Assembly (NCBI GenBank): GCA_022800665.1
Contig: JAAWQS010000027.1
Span: 1 to 36,188, forward strand
Source: Oscillospiraceae bacterium
GTDB taxonomy: Bacteria; Bacillota; Clostridia; Oscillospirales; Oscillospiraceae
Direction of reading: 5' to 3'
DNA: 36,188 nt
Position 1 is the first letter of the stretch. The number at the start of each line of letters is the position of its first letter. Both the position numbers and the translations under genes were made by a program. This document shows, piece by piece, positions 1-8,308 of the stretch. Under the pieces are notes generated by a model. It worked only from the letters and a program-made list of their open reading frames with translations, had not been told where the DNA came from and ran no database searches.

Positions 1-1
1 C

Positions 2-3000
2 ACCATCAACAATGGAACGGTGGAGGCAACCAGCATCACCGGCGGCACGGGCATCGGCGGTGGTTATAACGGTGCAGGCGAAGAGATCACCATCAACGGT
101 GGAACGGTGACGGCAACCAGCCAAGACGGCGCGGGCATCGGCGGCGGTCTTGGTGGTGCAGGCGGTACAATCAGCATCACCGGCGGTGAGGTAAAGACAA
201 CCAGCAACTACGGCGCGGGCATCGGCGGCGGTTATAGCGGTGCAGGCGGTATAATCAACATCACCAGCGGAACGGTGGAGGCAACCAGCGGCTCCGGCGC
301 GGGCATCGGCGGTGGTGAGTACGGTGCTGCGGGTACATTTACCACCCCGAACGGGAACGCCTTTATTCTGGCATCGTCTATTCAAGACGCTTCGGGTTTG
401 ACGAACGGTGTGATTTTCCAGGGGGACAGCGGGAAAGTTTATGGCGGCCCAATCACCATTGACAGCAGCGTGGAAATCCCGGCGGGTAAAACGCTGACGA
501 TTGATAAGGACCAGACCCTCATAATCCCGGACGGTGTGACGCTGACCAACAAGGGTACCATCACCAACGACGGTACCATCACCAACAACGGTACCATCAC
601 CAACAATGGAGCCCTTGAAATTGAAAGCGGCGGAACGCTGGAGAACAACAGCGTTCTGGCCGGTGATGGAACAACCACAGGCGAGGGGACTTTGATCGGA
701 AATAAGCTCAGCCAGGACCCCCCTGGAATAGACGAGGGCTATACCATTGACTATGCCGCCGAAACAATCCAGGCGGACAGCGGCTACGAAGTGGCCTCCA
801 ACACTTCGGGAGACCCGGTAAGCGACCCTATTCCCGGTAAAACACTTTATGTCCGCAAGGCGGAGAACAATCTCTGTTTTGCGTCTGGCTGGACTGAATT
901 TACGGTCTCCGACCGGCCCAGTGTACCCAGCGGCTTGCAAGGTGAAACCACCAGTTATGCCGGGAGTAAAGACGGTAAAATTATGGGTTTGACTGACGGG
1001 ACGGCCTATCAGATTTCCGAAGATGGCGGCAATACCTGGAAAGACGCTGCTTTGACAGGGACGGAAATCACCGGACTTACTGCTGGTACCTATTGGGTGC
1101 GTGTGAAAGCGACTGACAGCAACTTTGCCAGCGAAGCGGCGGAGGCGGAGGTTCCCGATGGACCGCCGAGGCTGGTGTACACACTGACGGTCAACGGCGG
1201 CGCCGGCGGCGGGGAGTATGCGGTGGGCGAAAGCGTCACCGTCACAGCCAGCGTCCCCAGCGGTAAGCGTTTCACCGGCTGGACCGTGAACGAGGGAAAC
1301 GTGACCCTTGCCAACACCAGCACAGTCAGTTTCGTCATGCCCGGTGAAACTGTCACCATTACAGCGAATTTTGAAAATATTCCCACACCGCCGCCTATTG
1401 TTAGATACCGCGTGACGGTGGCGACCGATGGCGGCGGCACGGTCAGCGGCGGCGGTACATACAGAAAAAACACGACTGTTACCGTCACGGCTGCGGCCTA
1501 CGAGGGCTATCGTTTTGTGGCGTGGACGGAAAACGGACGGACGGTCAGCAGCAGCGAGCAGTATCGTTTTACCATTCTGTCCAATCGAAATCTTGTGGCC
1601 GTGTTTGAGCAGGAGGAGCCGGCCCCGCCGGAGCATATCCATGCGTGGGCGGCAGAGTGGAGCACGGACGAGACCCACCATTGGCATGAGTGTCTTGCAG
1701 AGAATTGCGAGATTGCCAACGACAGCGAGAAGGACGGCTATGAGGTCCATATTTATGACGACGAGTGGGATGAGGCGTGCAACGTCTGCGGTCACATCCG
1801 TCCGGTAACACCCCCGGAACCGGAGCACGTCCATCAGTGGGCAGAAGAATGGAGTGCAGACAGCAGCCGCCATTGGCACGAGTGTCTTGCAGAGGATTGC
1901 GAGATTACCGCCGACAGCGAGAAGGACGGTTATGCAGTCCATGTCTATGATGACGAGTGGGATGAGACGTGCAACGTCTGCGGTCACATCCGCCCGGTAA
2001 CGCCTCCGGAACCGGAGCACGTCCATGCGTGGGCAAGCGCGTGGAGCACGGACAGTTCCCACCATTGGCACGAATGTCTTACGGAAGGTTGCGACATTAT
2101 TTCTAACAGCGAGAAGGACGGCTACGCCGCCCATACGCCCAGCGAGTGGATTGTGGATGTTCCGGCAACCTCCTACACAGCGGGACGGCGGCACAGAGAG
2201 TGTACCGTCTGCGGCTGGGTTACGGAGACAGAGAGCATCCCGGCTACGGGCGGCGATTCCCGGCCCAGCGGCGGCGGTTCGTCCGGCGGCGGCAGCAATT
2301 CTACCACGTATCCGCCTGTAGTAGAGCAGCCCAGTACAGGCGGCAGCGTAGCGGCGGTATCGCCCAGCAATCCCAGGGCGGGCGACACCGTGACCGTTAC
2401 GCCCAAACCGGACGAGGGATACGAGACAGACACCGTCACCGTGACCAGTAGAAACGGTAAGACCGTGAAAGTAACCGCGAGGCCAAATGGAACCTATACT
2501 TTCACCCAGCCCAGCGGCAGTGTGACGATTTCTGTGACCTACAAGCCCATACCCGTCCAGCCCGTCGAAACACCCTGGAACAGTCCTTTTGCCGATGTGT
2601 CACGGGGCGATTGGTACTATGACGCAGTGAGGTTCGTCTTTGAACGGGGCCTGATGAACGGGTACGGCGACGGACGGTTCGGACCGAATGAGACCCTTTC
2701 CCGCGCCCAGTTTACCCAGATTCTGTTCAACAAGGAGGGCGGGCCGGGCGTCAGCGGTGCGCCGGAATTCTCCGACGTGGCGGGTAATGCCTGGTATGCC
2801 AGAGCCGTCCTCTGGGCGGTCAGCCGGAGTATTGTATCCGGTTACGGCAATGGCAGCTTCGGCCCCGATGACCCCGTTACCCGCGAGCAGTTGGCCGTCA
2901 TGCTCTGGCGGTACTCCGGCAGTCCCGCCGCGACGAACAAGGAGCTGTACTTCAATGACGAGAGCGAAATCAACGGCTACGCGCTGGAGGCCCTGCGCTG

Positions 3001-3112
3001 GGCGGTGGAAAACGGTATCTTGACTGGATACGGCGATGGACAGCTGGCTCCCCAGGGACAGGCGACCCGCGGGGAAGTAGCGCAGATGCTGTACCGGCTT
3101 TGGAACGGTTGA
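2..3112 (+). CDS. Repetitive SLH-domain surface protein, 5' end outside window
   Basis: The frame is open to the left edge, so the N-terminus and any signal peptide are missing; about 1,036 residues are visible. In order: four 28-residue Gly-rich repeats with a GAGIGGG core (probably beta-helical), a short TITNNG six-residue repeat (nt 554-607), an Fn3-like stretch, and two divergent InlB B-repeat domains (about nt 1178-1375 and 1401-1610). Then follow three 64-residue His/Cys repeats (HHWHECL and CNVCGH motifs), a third InlB-like module (about nt 2339-2555), and three C-terminal SLH domains (from nt 2585; GYGDGRFGP, GYGNGSFGP and GYGDGQLAP signatures). SLH triplets bind pyruvylated secondary wall polymer, so the protein is probably held on the cell surface. 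Ligand and role are unknown. No clear terminator follows the stop at 3110. Confidence 0.9.
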   Translation, partial: TINNGTVEATSITGGTGIGGGYNGAGEEITINGGTVTATSQDGAGIGGGLGGAGGTISITGGEVKTTSNYGAGIGGGYSGAGGIINITSGTVEATSGSGAGIGGGEYGAAGTFTTPNGNAFILASSIQDASGLTNGVIFQGDSGKVYGGPITIDSSVEIPAGKTLTIDKDQTLIIPDGVTLTNKGTITNDGTITNNGTITNNGALEIESGGTLENNSVLAGDGTTTGEGTLIGNKLSQDPPGIDEGYTIDYAAETIQADSGYEVASNTSGDPVSDPIPGKTLYVRKAENNLCFASGWTEFTVSDRPSVPSGLQGETTSYAGSKDGKIMGLTDGTAYQISEDGGNTWKDAALTGTEITGLTAGTYWVRVKATDSNFASEAAEAEVPDGPPRLVYTLTVNGGAGGGEYAVGESVTVTASVPSGKRFTGWTVNEGNVTLANTSTVSFVMPGETVTITANFENIPTPPPIVRYRVTVATDGGGTVSGGGTYRKNTTVTVTAAAYEGYRFVAWTENGRTVSSSEQYRFTILSNRNLVAVFEQEEPAPPEHIHAWAAEWSTDETHHWHECLAENCEIANDSEKDGYEVHIYDDEWDEACNVCGHIRPVTPPEPEHVHQWAEEWSADSSRHWHECLAEDCEITADSEKDGYAVHVYDDEWDETCNVCGHIRPVTPPEPEHVHAWASAWSTDSSHHWHECLTEGCDIISNSEKDGYAAHTPSEWIVDVPATSYTAGRRHRECTVCGWVTETESIPATGGDSRPSGGGSSGGGSNSTTYPPVVEQPSTGGSVAAVSPSNPRAGDTVTVTPKPDEGYETDTVTVTSRNGKTVKVTARPNGTYTFTQPSGSVTISVTYKPIPVQPVETPWNSPFADVSRGDWYYDAVRFVFERGLMNGYGDGRFGPNETLSRAQFTQILFNKEGGPGVSGAPEFSDVAGNAWYARAVLWAVSRSIVSGYGNGSFGPDDPVTREQLAVMLWRYSGSPAATNKELYFNDESEINGYALEALRWAVENGILTGYGDGQLAPQGQATRGEVAQMLYRLWNG
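44..352 (+). repeat. 84-nt in-frame tandem repeat, four copies
   Basis: Codons for G(A/T)GIGGG recur every 28 residues (84 nt), starting near nt 44, 128, 212 and 296. Each unit continues with a GAGG-x-I-x-I-T-x-G-x-V pattern. The last unit breaks off into unique sequence after about nt 340. More copies probably lie upstream of the window. Confidence 0.85.
554..607 (+). repeat. 18-nt tandem repeat (GTITNN)
   Basis: Three consecutive 18-nt units begin GGTACCATCACCAAC at 554, 572 and 590 and encode GTITNN/D. They are nearly identical at DNA level, so copy number could change by slippage without shifting the frame. Confidence 0.85.
1634..2135 (+). repeat. 192-nt tandem repeat encoding His/Cys-rich module
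   Basis: The units start at His codons 1634, 1826 and 2018, exactly 192 nt (64 aa) apart. Each has H-x-H-x-W, HHWHECL (RHWHECL in the second), a second Cys, SEKDGY and a CNVCGH segment. The third copy diverges after SEKDGY. The spaced His and Cys residues could bind a metal, which is inference. Confidence 0.85.
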
Positions 3113-3134
3113 GCGGAGGATGCGGAAATCAGTT

Positions 3135-3163
3135 TTGCAAAAGAGAGAATAAAGTGGTAGAAT
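3135..3163 (+). promoter_or_regulatory. Sigma-A promoter for the acetyltransferase
   Basis: The -35 is TTGCAA (3135-3140) and the -10 is TAGAAT (3158-3163), with a 17-nt spacer. It lies about 40 nt upstream of the GNAT start, after the SLH gene stop. Confidence 0.6.
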
Positions 3164-3203
3164 AAGAATTATGTAAAATTCTTTTGAGTAGAGGAGTGTG
3201 CAA

Positions 3204-3743
3204 ATGGTACTCGAAACAGAGCGATTGTATCTGCGGGAACTGATGCAAACTGATTTCCAATCCTTGTGCAAAATATTGCAGGATGAACAAACAATGTACG
3301 CCTACGAAGGCGCATTCAATGATGCGGAGGTACAGGAGTGGCTGGACCGGCAAATCTCCCGTTATCAGGAATTCGGATTCGGTTTGTGGGCGGTGATTCT
3401 GAAAGAAACGGACGAAATGATTGGTCAGTGCGGCCTCTCCATGCAGCCGTGGAAGGACGAAGAAAAGCTTGAAATCGGCTATCTTTTTCAGCGGCGGTAT
3501 TGGCATAAGGGCTACGCCACGGAGGCGGCCCGCGCGTGCAGGGAATATGCCTTTGAAACGCTCCATGCAGCGGAGGTCTGCTCTATTATAAGGGATACCA
3601 ATATTCCGTCACAAAGGGTAGCCCTCAGAAACGGCATGACGGCGGCAGACAGCTGGATCAAGCGGTATAGAGGCGTGGACATGCCCCATGACCGCTATGT
3701 GGTTTACAGAAGGGACGCCCATGAAGAACAGCCGCCTCTTTGA
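3204..3743 (+). CDS. GNAT family N-acetyltransferase (RimJ/RimL type)
   Basis: 179 residues, normal for the Acetyltransf_3 (RimJ/RimL-like) group. It opens with the typical ETERLYLREL strand. It carries the acetyl-CoA binding signature around YWHKGYATEA, where the pyrophosphate loop matches R/Q-x-x-G-x-A, and then a NIPSQRVALRNGM segment, the usual Asn/Ser and aromatic-region landmark. ATG 3204 was chosen because GAGGAG at 3191-3196 is 7 nt upstream; the GTG at 3198 is too close to it. The product probably acetylates an amine of a small molecule or a protein N-terminus, but the substrate cannot be read from sequence. Its end overlaps the start of the next gene by 23 nt, so the two are co-transcribed. 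Confidence 0.88.
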   Translation: MVLETERLYLRELMQTDFQSLCKILQDEQTMYAYEGAFNDAEVQEWLDRQISRYQEFGFGLWAVILKETDEMIGQCGLSMQPWKDEEKLEIGYLFQRRYWHKGYATEAARACREYAFETLHAAEVCSIIRDTNIPSQRVALRNGMTAADSWIKRYRGVDMPHDRYVVYRRDAHEEQPPL

Positions 3744-4980
3744 AATCCTGTATCTCCTGGTAGAAAAGCGCGCCGTCACCGCCGGGGAATTGGCCCAGCG
3801 GCTGGAGGTGTCGGAACGCACCATCTATCGGGACATCGACGCCCTGTCCGCCGCAGGCATTCCCGTATTCACCCAGAAGGGGCAGGGGGGCGGCATCCGG
3901 CTGATGGACCAGTTTGTACTGGACAAAGCCCTTCTCTCCCAGGCCCAGCAGGATGAAATTCTCTTTGCCCTGCAAGCGATCATAGCCACCGGCGGCGGTC
4001 TGGAGGGGGAGACGCTGGCCCGGTTGACCGCCCTGTTCCGCCGGGAGGGCAGCGGCTGGCTGGAGGTGGATTTCACCGACTGGGGCAGCGGGGCGGCGGA
4101 GCGGGAGAATTTTGCCTTGGTAAAGGGGGCAATTCTGAACCGCAGGCCCCTGTCCTTCGCTTACTACAGTTCCGCCGGTGAGAAGAGCCGCCGGACTGTA
4201 GAGCCCGCCCGGCTGGTGTTCAAGGGCGGGAGCTGGTATCTGTCGGCTTTTTGCCGGAAGCGTCAGGACTGGCGTATTTTCCGGCTGGTGCGGATGGCGG
4301 ACCTGACGCTGGAGGAGGGGAACTGTCCGTCCCGCCGTCCCCCGGAGCGGTTGGAGGCCCCTATACCCAGCGACTGCCGGGAAACGAACCTGCAGCTGCG
4401 GTTTCAGCCCTCCGCCGCCTGGCGGGTGCGGGATTACTTCCATCCAAAGCAAATCGCCCAGGAGCCGGATGGCTGTCTGCTGGTGGACTGCGCTTATCTG
4501 GAGGATCAGTGGCTGCTGTCCTTTCTCCTGTCCTTCGGCAGCAGTCTGGAAGTGTTGTCGCCGGCGTATTGGAGGGATATCCTGAAAAAAGAAGGCAAAA
4601 AATTATTGGCGGTCTATGAAACTGGACAGACCCTGTCAGGTTTGGAGGCGTATCCTAAGCACAGAGGCAGGGGAGAAAGCCCCGCCCAATATAAGGAGGA
4701 TATTCCAATGGAAGACCGGAAATTTTGTCAGTGCTGCGGTATGCCCCTGGACAAGCCCGAAGACGCGGGAACTGAGGCAGACGGTTCCCTCAGCGGCGAT
4801 TACTGCCGCTACTGCTACCAGAACGGGGCTTTTACCGCCCCCAATGCCACGATGGACGAGATCATCGCCTTTAACCTGCAATTCAACGAGGAAAACGGCC
4901 ATCCCTTCGGTACCCAAGAGGAGGCGGAGAAGATGATGCGAAGTTGGTTCCCGACCATGAAACGGTGGAGAAAAGCGTAA
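3721..4980 (+). CDS. YafY-type HTH/WYL regulator fused to a zinc-ribbon domain
   Basis: 419 residues. Residues 1-60 form a DeoR-like winged HTH (ELAQRLEVSERTIYRDID). A WYL domain lies around residues 135-205 (FAYYSSAGEK, SWYLSAFCRK, FRLVRM), followed by the usual WYL C-terminal extension ending near residue 300. A low-complexity linker then leads into a 90-residue zinc-ribbon module starting MEDRKFCQCCGMPL, with CxxC-type pairs FCQCC and YCRYC. WYL regulators of this type are usually about 300 residues long, so the tail looks like a second gene joined by loss of a stop. The start overlaps the acetyltransferase; ATG 3721 begins at the HTH, whereas an upstream in-frame codon at 3688 would add non-homologous residues. 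DNA target and ligand are unknown. Confidence 0.85.
   Translation: MKNSRLFEILYLLVEKRAVTAGELAQRLEVSERTIYRDIDALSAAGIPVFTQKGQGGGIRLMDQFVLDKALLSQAQQDEILFALQAIIATGGGLEGETLARLTALFRREGSGWLEVDFTDWGSGAAERENFALVKGAILNRRPLSFAYYSSAGEKSRRTVEPARLVFKGGSWYLSAFCRKRQDWRIFRLVRMADLTLEEGNCPSRRPPERLEAPIPSDCRETNLQLRFQPSAAWRVRDYFHPKQIAQEPDGCLLVDCAYLEDQWLLSFLLSFGSSLEVLSPAYWRDILKKEGKKLLAVYETGQTLSGLEAYPKHRGRGESPAQYKEDIPMEDRKFCQCCGMPLDKPEDAGTEADGSLSGDYCRYCYQNGAFTAPNATMDEIIAFNLQFNEENGHPFGTQEEAEKMMRSWFPTMKRWRKA
4693..4710 (+). promoter_or_regulatory. Internal ribosome binding site and start inside the fused gene
   Basis: A perfect AAGGAGG (4693-4699) sits 8 nt before an in-frame ATG at 4708, exactly where the zinc-ribbon module begins. 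A free 90-aa zinc-ribbon protein (4708-4980) is therefore probably also made. No stop codon separates it from the WYL part. Confidence 0.7.
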
Positions 4981-5021
4981 GAAAATCTGTAGAAAACGCT
5001 CAACCACAACAGAAGAAAAAT

Positions 5022-5066
5022 AAGGCTGATAGCTGTCACCAACGTGACCGGCTATCAGCCTTTCTG
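5022..5066. terminator. Bidirectional terminator between convergent genes
   Basis: A 12-bp perfect stem, AAGGCTGATAGC (5022-5033) with GCTATCAGCCTT (5051-5062), is capped by an inner GTCAC/GTGAC stem with a 4-nt loop. A T-run follows on the plus strand, and an A-rich run precedes it, which serves the minus strand. Confidence 0.85.
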
Positions 5067-5079
5067 ACACTAATTCCTG

Positions 5080-5688
5080 TTATTCCGCCGCCGCATGGGC
5101 CAGCAGCCACTCTTTCAGCTCCTGAGCGGACTGCGCGCCGCCCTCCAGACGGTGTTCACCCAGAAAAGCGGTGGGGACAACACGCACCTGCAAATCCTGC
5201 TTTGCATGGCGGACAGCCTCCTGTTCCACCGCCTCCCAACGTCCGCTCTCCAGGTCGTTCCGGAAAGCATCCGGGTCCAGTCCCGCTTCCGCAGCAAGTG
5301 ATACCAGCTCCTCCAGACTGCCAATATCCCGCTCTTCCTCAAAATATGCCTGGAAAATCCGATGGCAGTAAGCCTTCTCCAGCCCCCGCTCCCTAGCCGT
5401 ATAGAGCCCCTGGAATGCCAGACGGGTATAAGGGCGGGGTACCACATGGGGCGGCAGGCACATCTTCAGACCGGTCTGACGGCAGAGGGGTTCCAGCTCG
5501 CGGGCGTAGCGGACCCGGCGTTCCGGGTCGTTATAGGTATCTACCTGGGGCTGCGGGGGTTCTGTCAGTTCAAACGGGAGGTATTCGATCTCGACGTCCA
5601 GCTCTGGCCGGAGCTGTTCAATCATAGCTTCCAGAACATAGCAGTAGGGACATACAAAATCGGATGCGATTTTCAGATGGATGGACAT
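5080..5688 (-). CDS. DsbA/FrnE-family thioredoxin-fold oxidoreductase
   Basis: 202 residues, close to the usual FrnE/2-hydroxychromene-2-carboxylate isomerase-like length. The N-terminal strand is followed by a redox motif C13-P-Y-C16 (DFVCPYCY). An alpha-helical insert domain comes next, and a late V-P-T motif (VRVVPTAF) supplies the cis-Pro facing the active site. There is no signal peptide, so it is cytoplasmic. It probably exchanges dithiols or handles thiol conjugates; the substrate is unknown. The start at 5688 has GAGGA at 5696-5700. The upstream in-frame ATG (5778) would lie within the -35 box and is rejected. It has its own promoter and converges on the zinc-ribbon gene. Confidence 0.87.
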   Translation of the reverse strand: MSIHLKIASDFVCPYCYVLEAMIEQLRPELDVEIEYLPFELTEPPQPQVDTYNDPERRVRYARELEPLCRQTGLKMCLPPHVVPRPYTRLAFQGLYTARERGLEKAYCHRIFQAYFEEERDIGSLEELVSLAAEAGLDPDAFRNDLESGRWEAVEQEAVRHAKQDLQVRVVPTAFLGEHRLEGGAQSAQELKEWLLAHAAAE

Positions 5689-5749
5689 GGCAGATTCCTC
5701 CTGTGTTCTTTTGTGCAGACTACCGCAAAATTTCCCTGCATTTGCATTC

Positions 5750-5778
5750 AGTATAGCATATCTCCTCCGCCAAGTCAA
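5750..5778 (-). promoter_or_regulatory. Sigma-A promoter for the DsbA-like gene
   Basis: On the minus strand TTGACT (5778-5773), a 17-nt spacer and TATACT (5755-5750) make a near-consensus promoter. Transcription would start near 5743, giving a leader of about 55 nt. Confidence 0.8.
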
Positions 5779-5829
5779 AAGGGATTTTCTCAGCCGCCCC
5801 GTTTTGCAATATCATCTATACTGCCGCTG

Positions 5830-6975
5830 TTACTGCACATCCTCATACAGCAGCATCAGGCTCAGAACGATCCCCAGTCCTTTGGGCAGGCTGCTGATAT
5901 CAATCCACTCCTCCCGCGTGTGAGCCAGCGCGCCTGAAACCGTACCGATTGTGTTGGCTTTGATCCCCAGCGACAGGGGGACGTTGCTGTCTGTGGAGTA
6001 GGCCGCATAGTCAATGCCGCCTGTGTAGAAGTTGCTGATAATGTCCGCGCTCTGCCGGGTGAACGCCTGCAGCGCGTCCATATCCAGCGGGCCGTTGCCG
6101 GGACGCACCCCCAGCAGCTCCACAGTCAGCTCGCCGCCCAGATTGCGGCAGGACTCCACGGCCTGTTGAAATTTTTCCTCCATGATCTCCAGGCATTTCT
6201 GAGAGGTGGAGCGGAACTCGTAGAGCACACTGCACTCCTGCGCAACAGAATTGACGGTGGTGCCGCCCTCGATACGGCCCGCGTTGTAGGTGGTCTTCGC
6301 CTCGTCAGGCGTCTGGATCTGATAGAGCTTTTCCACCAGATGGCAAATAATTTCAATAGCGTTCGGCTCGCCGAAATTGATATAGGAATGCCCGCCAACC
6401 GTCTTGCAGGAAATTTTATAGCGGTAAGAACCGACGGCAGTACTGCAGCACTGGGGCGTGTAGCCGTCGAAGGAGTAAAACGCTTTGATCCGGGGGCCGT
6501 AGGAGGCAAAGAGTTCTTTCGCGCCGTCCAGATTGCCCAGTCCCTCCTCGCAGGCGTTGCACACAATCAGAACGCCGCATTTGAGCTTGACTTGATTCTT
6601 TAACAGATATTTAGCCCCCATCAGCAGATTCACCAGGTTGGACGTATCATCGCCGATGCCCGGCGCGTAGAGCTTCCCGTCCTCCTCCCGCATGGGCAGG
6701 TCCTCCATGTCCGGGAAAACGATGTCTGTATGGGCGGCGAAGGCTACGATGTCCTCATGGTCCTCACAGCCAATTTTACAGATGACATTTTTGGCCTTGT
6801 CAATGGTTACATCCACAGCCCCCTGCGTCAACAGCCAGTCCCGGCAGAATACCGCCCGCAGATCCTCGTGACGGGTGGGCGCGGGGATTTTCCCCAGGGT
6901 GCGCAGCAGATCCAACGCTTCCTCGCTGCACGCGGCAGCATATTCTCCGGCAACCGCCTTAATCCGTTGATCCAT
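5830..6975 (-). CDS. M20-family metallopeptidase (PepT-like)
   Basis: 381 residues, cytoplasmic, last gene of the minus-strand operon. Zinc-peptidase landmarks: AAHTDIVFP (first metal His and the following Asp), GIGDDTSNL (bridging Asp), ACEEGLGN (catalytic and metal Glu pair), VGGHSYINFG in the dimerisation domain, and a late SGALAHTREEW supplying a C-terminal His ligand. The pattern is of the M20/PepT-like clade, which removes residues from short peptides or acyl amino acids; the exact substrate cannot be told. GGGAGG (6985-6990) is 9 nt from ATG 6975 and only 3 nt from ATG 6981, so the shorter start is preferred. The gap to the CapA-like gene upstream is short, which implies co-transcription. 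Confidence 0.87.
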   Translation of the reverse strand: MDQRIKAVAGEYAAACSEEALDLLRTLGKIPAPTRHEDLRAVFCRDWLLTQGAVDVTIDKAKNVICKIGCEDHEDIVAFAAHTDIVFPDMEDLPMREEDGKLYAPGIGDDTSNLVNLLMGAKYLLKNQVKLKCGVLIVCNACEEGLGNLDGAKELFASYGPRIKAFYSFDGYTPQCCSTAVGSYRYKISCKTVGGHSYINFGEPNAIEIICHLVEKLYQIQTPDEAKTTYNAGRIEGGTTVNSVAQECSVLYEFRSTSQKCLEIMEEKFQQAVESCRNLGGELTVELLGVRPGNGPLDMDALQAFTRQSADIISNFYTGGIDYAAYSTDSNVPLSLGIKANTIGTVSGALAHTREEWIDISSLPKGLGIVLSLMLLYEDVQ

Positions 6976-6993
6976 TCCCATTTTCCTCCCAAT

Positions 6994-8289
6994 CTATAAG
7001 TCGATATAGCCCACGCCGTCCTGTATGCGGATGTCTGTACCAAAGGGCTTGCTGAGCTGGGCCAGATAGCGCAGCGTTTCATCGTCCTGGGTCAGAACCG
7101 GCGTACCCCGGAAAGTCCTGGACGCGCGCATCCCCAGGGAAATGGGGTAGAGCTGTACGCCGGTAATCCGCCGCCCGTCCATAGCCCACGCCGCCATGAC
7201 GGAACGCCAGATGTTCTTCTGCGTGGGATAACCGGCGGTACCGTTTTTGCTTCGCTTGTCCATGTATTCGCCCACATGGGTGTCGACGGGCATTTTCTTG
7301 TTGTCATAAGCCTCGTAGGGCTGGAGAGATACCGTTTCACTCTGGAAAATGAAGTTGCCCAGGCTGTAGAGAATCAGACCGCCGTGGTACAGCTCAATCC
7401 CCCGCAGCTCATGGGGGCCGTGGCCGAGGACCGCGGCGGCCCCGGCGTCAATGCAGCGCTTGGCTGCTTTCTCCAGATAACCCGGCGGGGTGGACAGGTC
7501 GTCATAGTCCGTCTCGTGGGCGTGGATGCTCACCAATACCACATCGGCCTGCCGCCTGGCCTCCTGGATTTCCCGTTCCAGACGGACCATGTCCCGCTCC
7601 TGGGGGACCGTTTCCACCCAGCATTTGTCGTCCAGGGCAAAGTTGTAGGTTCCAAAGTTGGCGATGCCCTCCGGCTTCGGGCTGACGTAGCCCATCTGGA
7701 TGCCATAGTCCTCATAGGCGTTGACATAGGTGAGCTGTGCCAGCTCCTGCACCTGGCGGAAGCGGTCCGCAGTCACATGGTAGGTCGTGGCAAAGCGCAG
7801 AGGATTGAGTCCAGGACGGCCTGGAGCTTCGCCGGACTGCCCCCCGGCCATGCTGGCAATATGGAAGGTAGAACAGGCGCTGACCAGAGCCACGCGGCCC
7901 TTTCGGGTCTCCAGATAACAGGGGCGGGATGCCTCGGCCAGATTGCCGCCCGTGCCGGAAAACGCCATATCCCGCTCCCGCAGGTGGCGGATGGTCGCCA
8001 GCGCGCCCCCCTCCCCGTAGTCCCCGGTGTGGTTGTTAGCGGTGGTGAACAGATTGAAGCCGTACCGTTTCATATCGTCCAGACACCGGGGAGCCGCCAT
8101 AGCCCAGGTGCCTCCGCTGACGGCGGCGGGGGTACCCTCCAAATCATGATAGGTCATCTCCAGGTTGGAGAATTTTACATCGTGCCGTCCAATCACCTCC
8201 TGCAGCTCCTCCAGCCCCGGATATCCGTCCGCCGGGATGCGGCGGGTGGTGAAGGCGTCGCCGGTGGCAATAAAAGTCATTTCATTCAT
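6994..8289 (-). CDS. CapA-family metallophosphatase-like protein
   Basis: 431 residues matching the PGA_cap/CapA fold, a calcineurin-like phosphoesterase relative. Landmarks in order: FIATGDAF near the start, KFSNLEMTY, ANNHTGDYGEGG, a central SIHAHETDY, and GHGPHELRGIELYHGG followed by YSLGNFIFQ. CapA was named for poly-gamma-glutamate capsule synthesis, but many homologues lie in catabolic operons and have no proven reaction. Unlike Bacillus CapA there is no N-terminal membrane anchor or signal peptide, so a cytoplasmic enzyme is expected. ATG 8289 has GGAGGAG 6 nt upstream. The ATG at 8304 lies over that ribosome site and is rejected. It sits between the permease and the M20 peptidase genes. 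Confidence 0.85.
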   Translation of the reverse strand: MNEMTFIATGDAFTTRRIPADGYPGLEELQEVIGRHDVKFSNLEMTYHDLEGTPAAVSGGTWAMAAPRCLDDMKRYGFNLFTTANNHTGDYGEGGALATIRHLRERDMAFSGTGGNLAEASRPCYLETRKGRVALVSACSTFHIASMAGGQSGEAPGRPGLNPLRFATTYHVTADRFRQVQELAQLTYVNAYEDYGIQMGYVSPKPEGIANFGTYNFALDDKCWVETVPQERDMVRLEREIQEARRQADVVLVSIHAHETDYDDLSTPPGYLEKAAKRCIDAGAAAVLGHGPHELRGIELYHGGLILYSLGNFIFQSETVSLQPYEAYDNKKMPVDTHVGEYMDKRSKNGTAGYPTQKNIWRSVMAAWAMDGRRITGVQLYPISLGMRASRTFRGTPVLTQDDETLRYLAQLSKPFGTDIRIQDGVGYIDL

Positions 8290-8308
8290 CGGTTTCTCCT
8301 CCATTCAG

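Noticed and set aside
5689-5778. Longer N-terminus for the DsbA-like protein
   Set aside because: It would start within the -35 box of the gene's own promoter and lacks a ribosome site.
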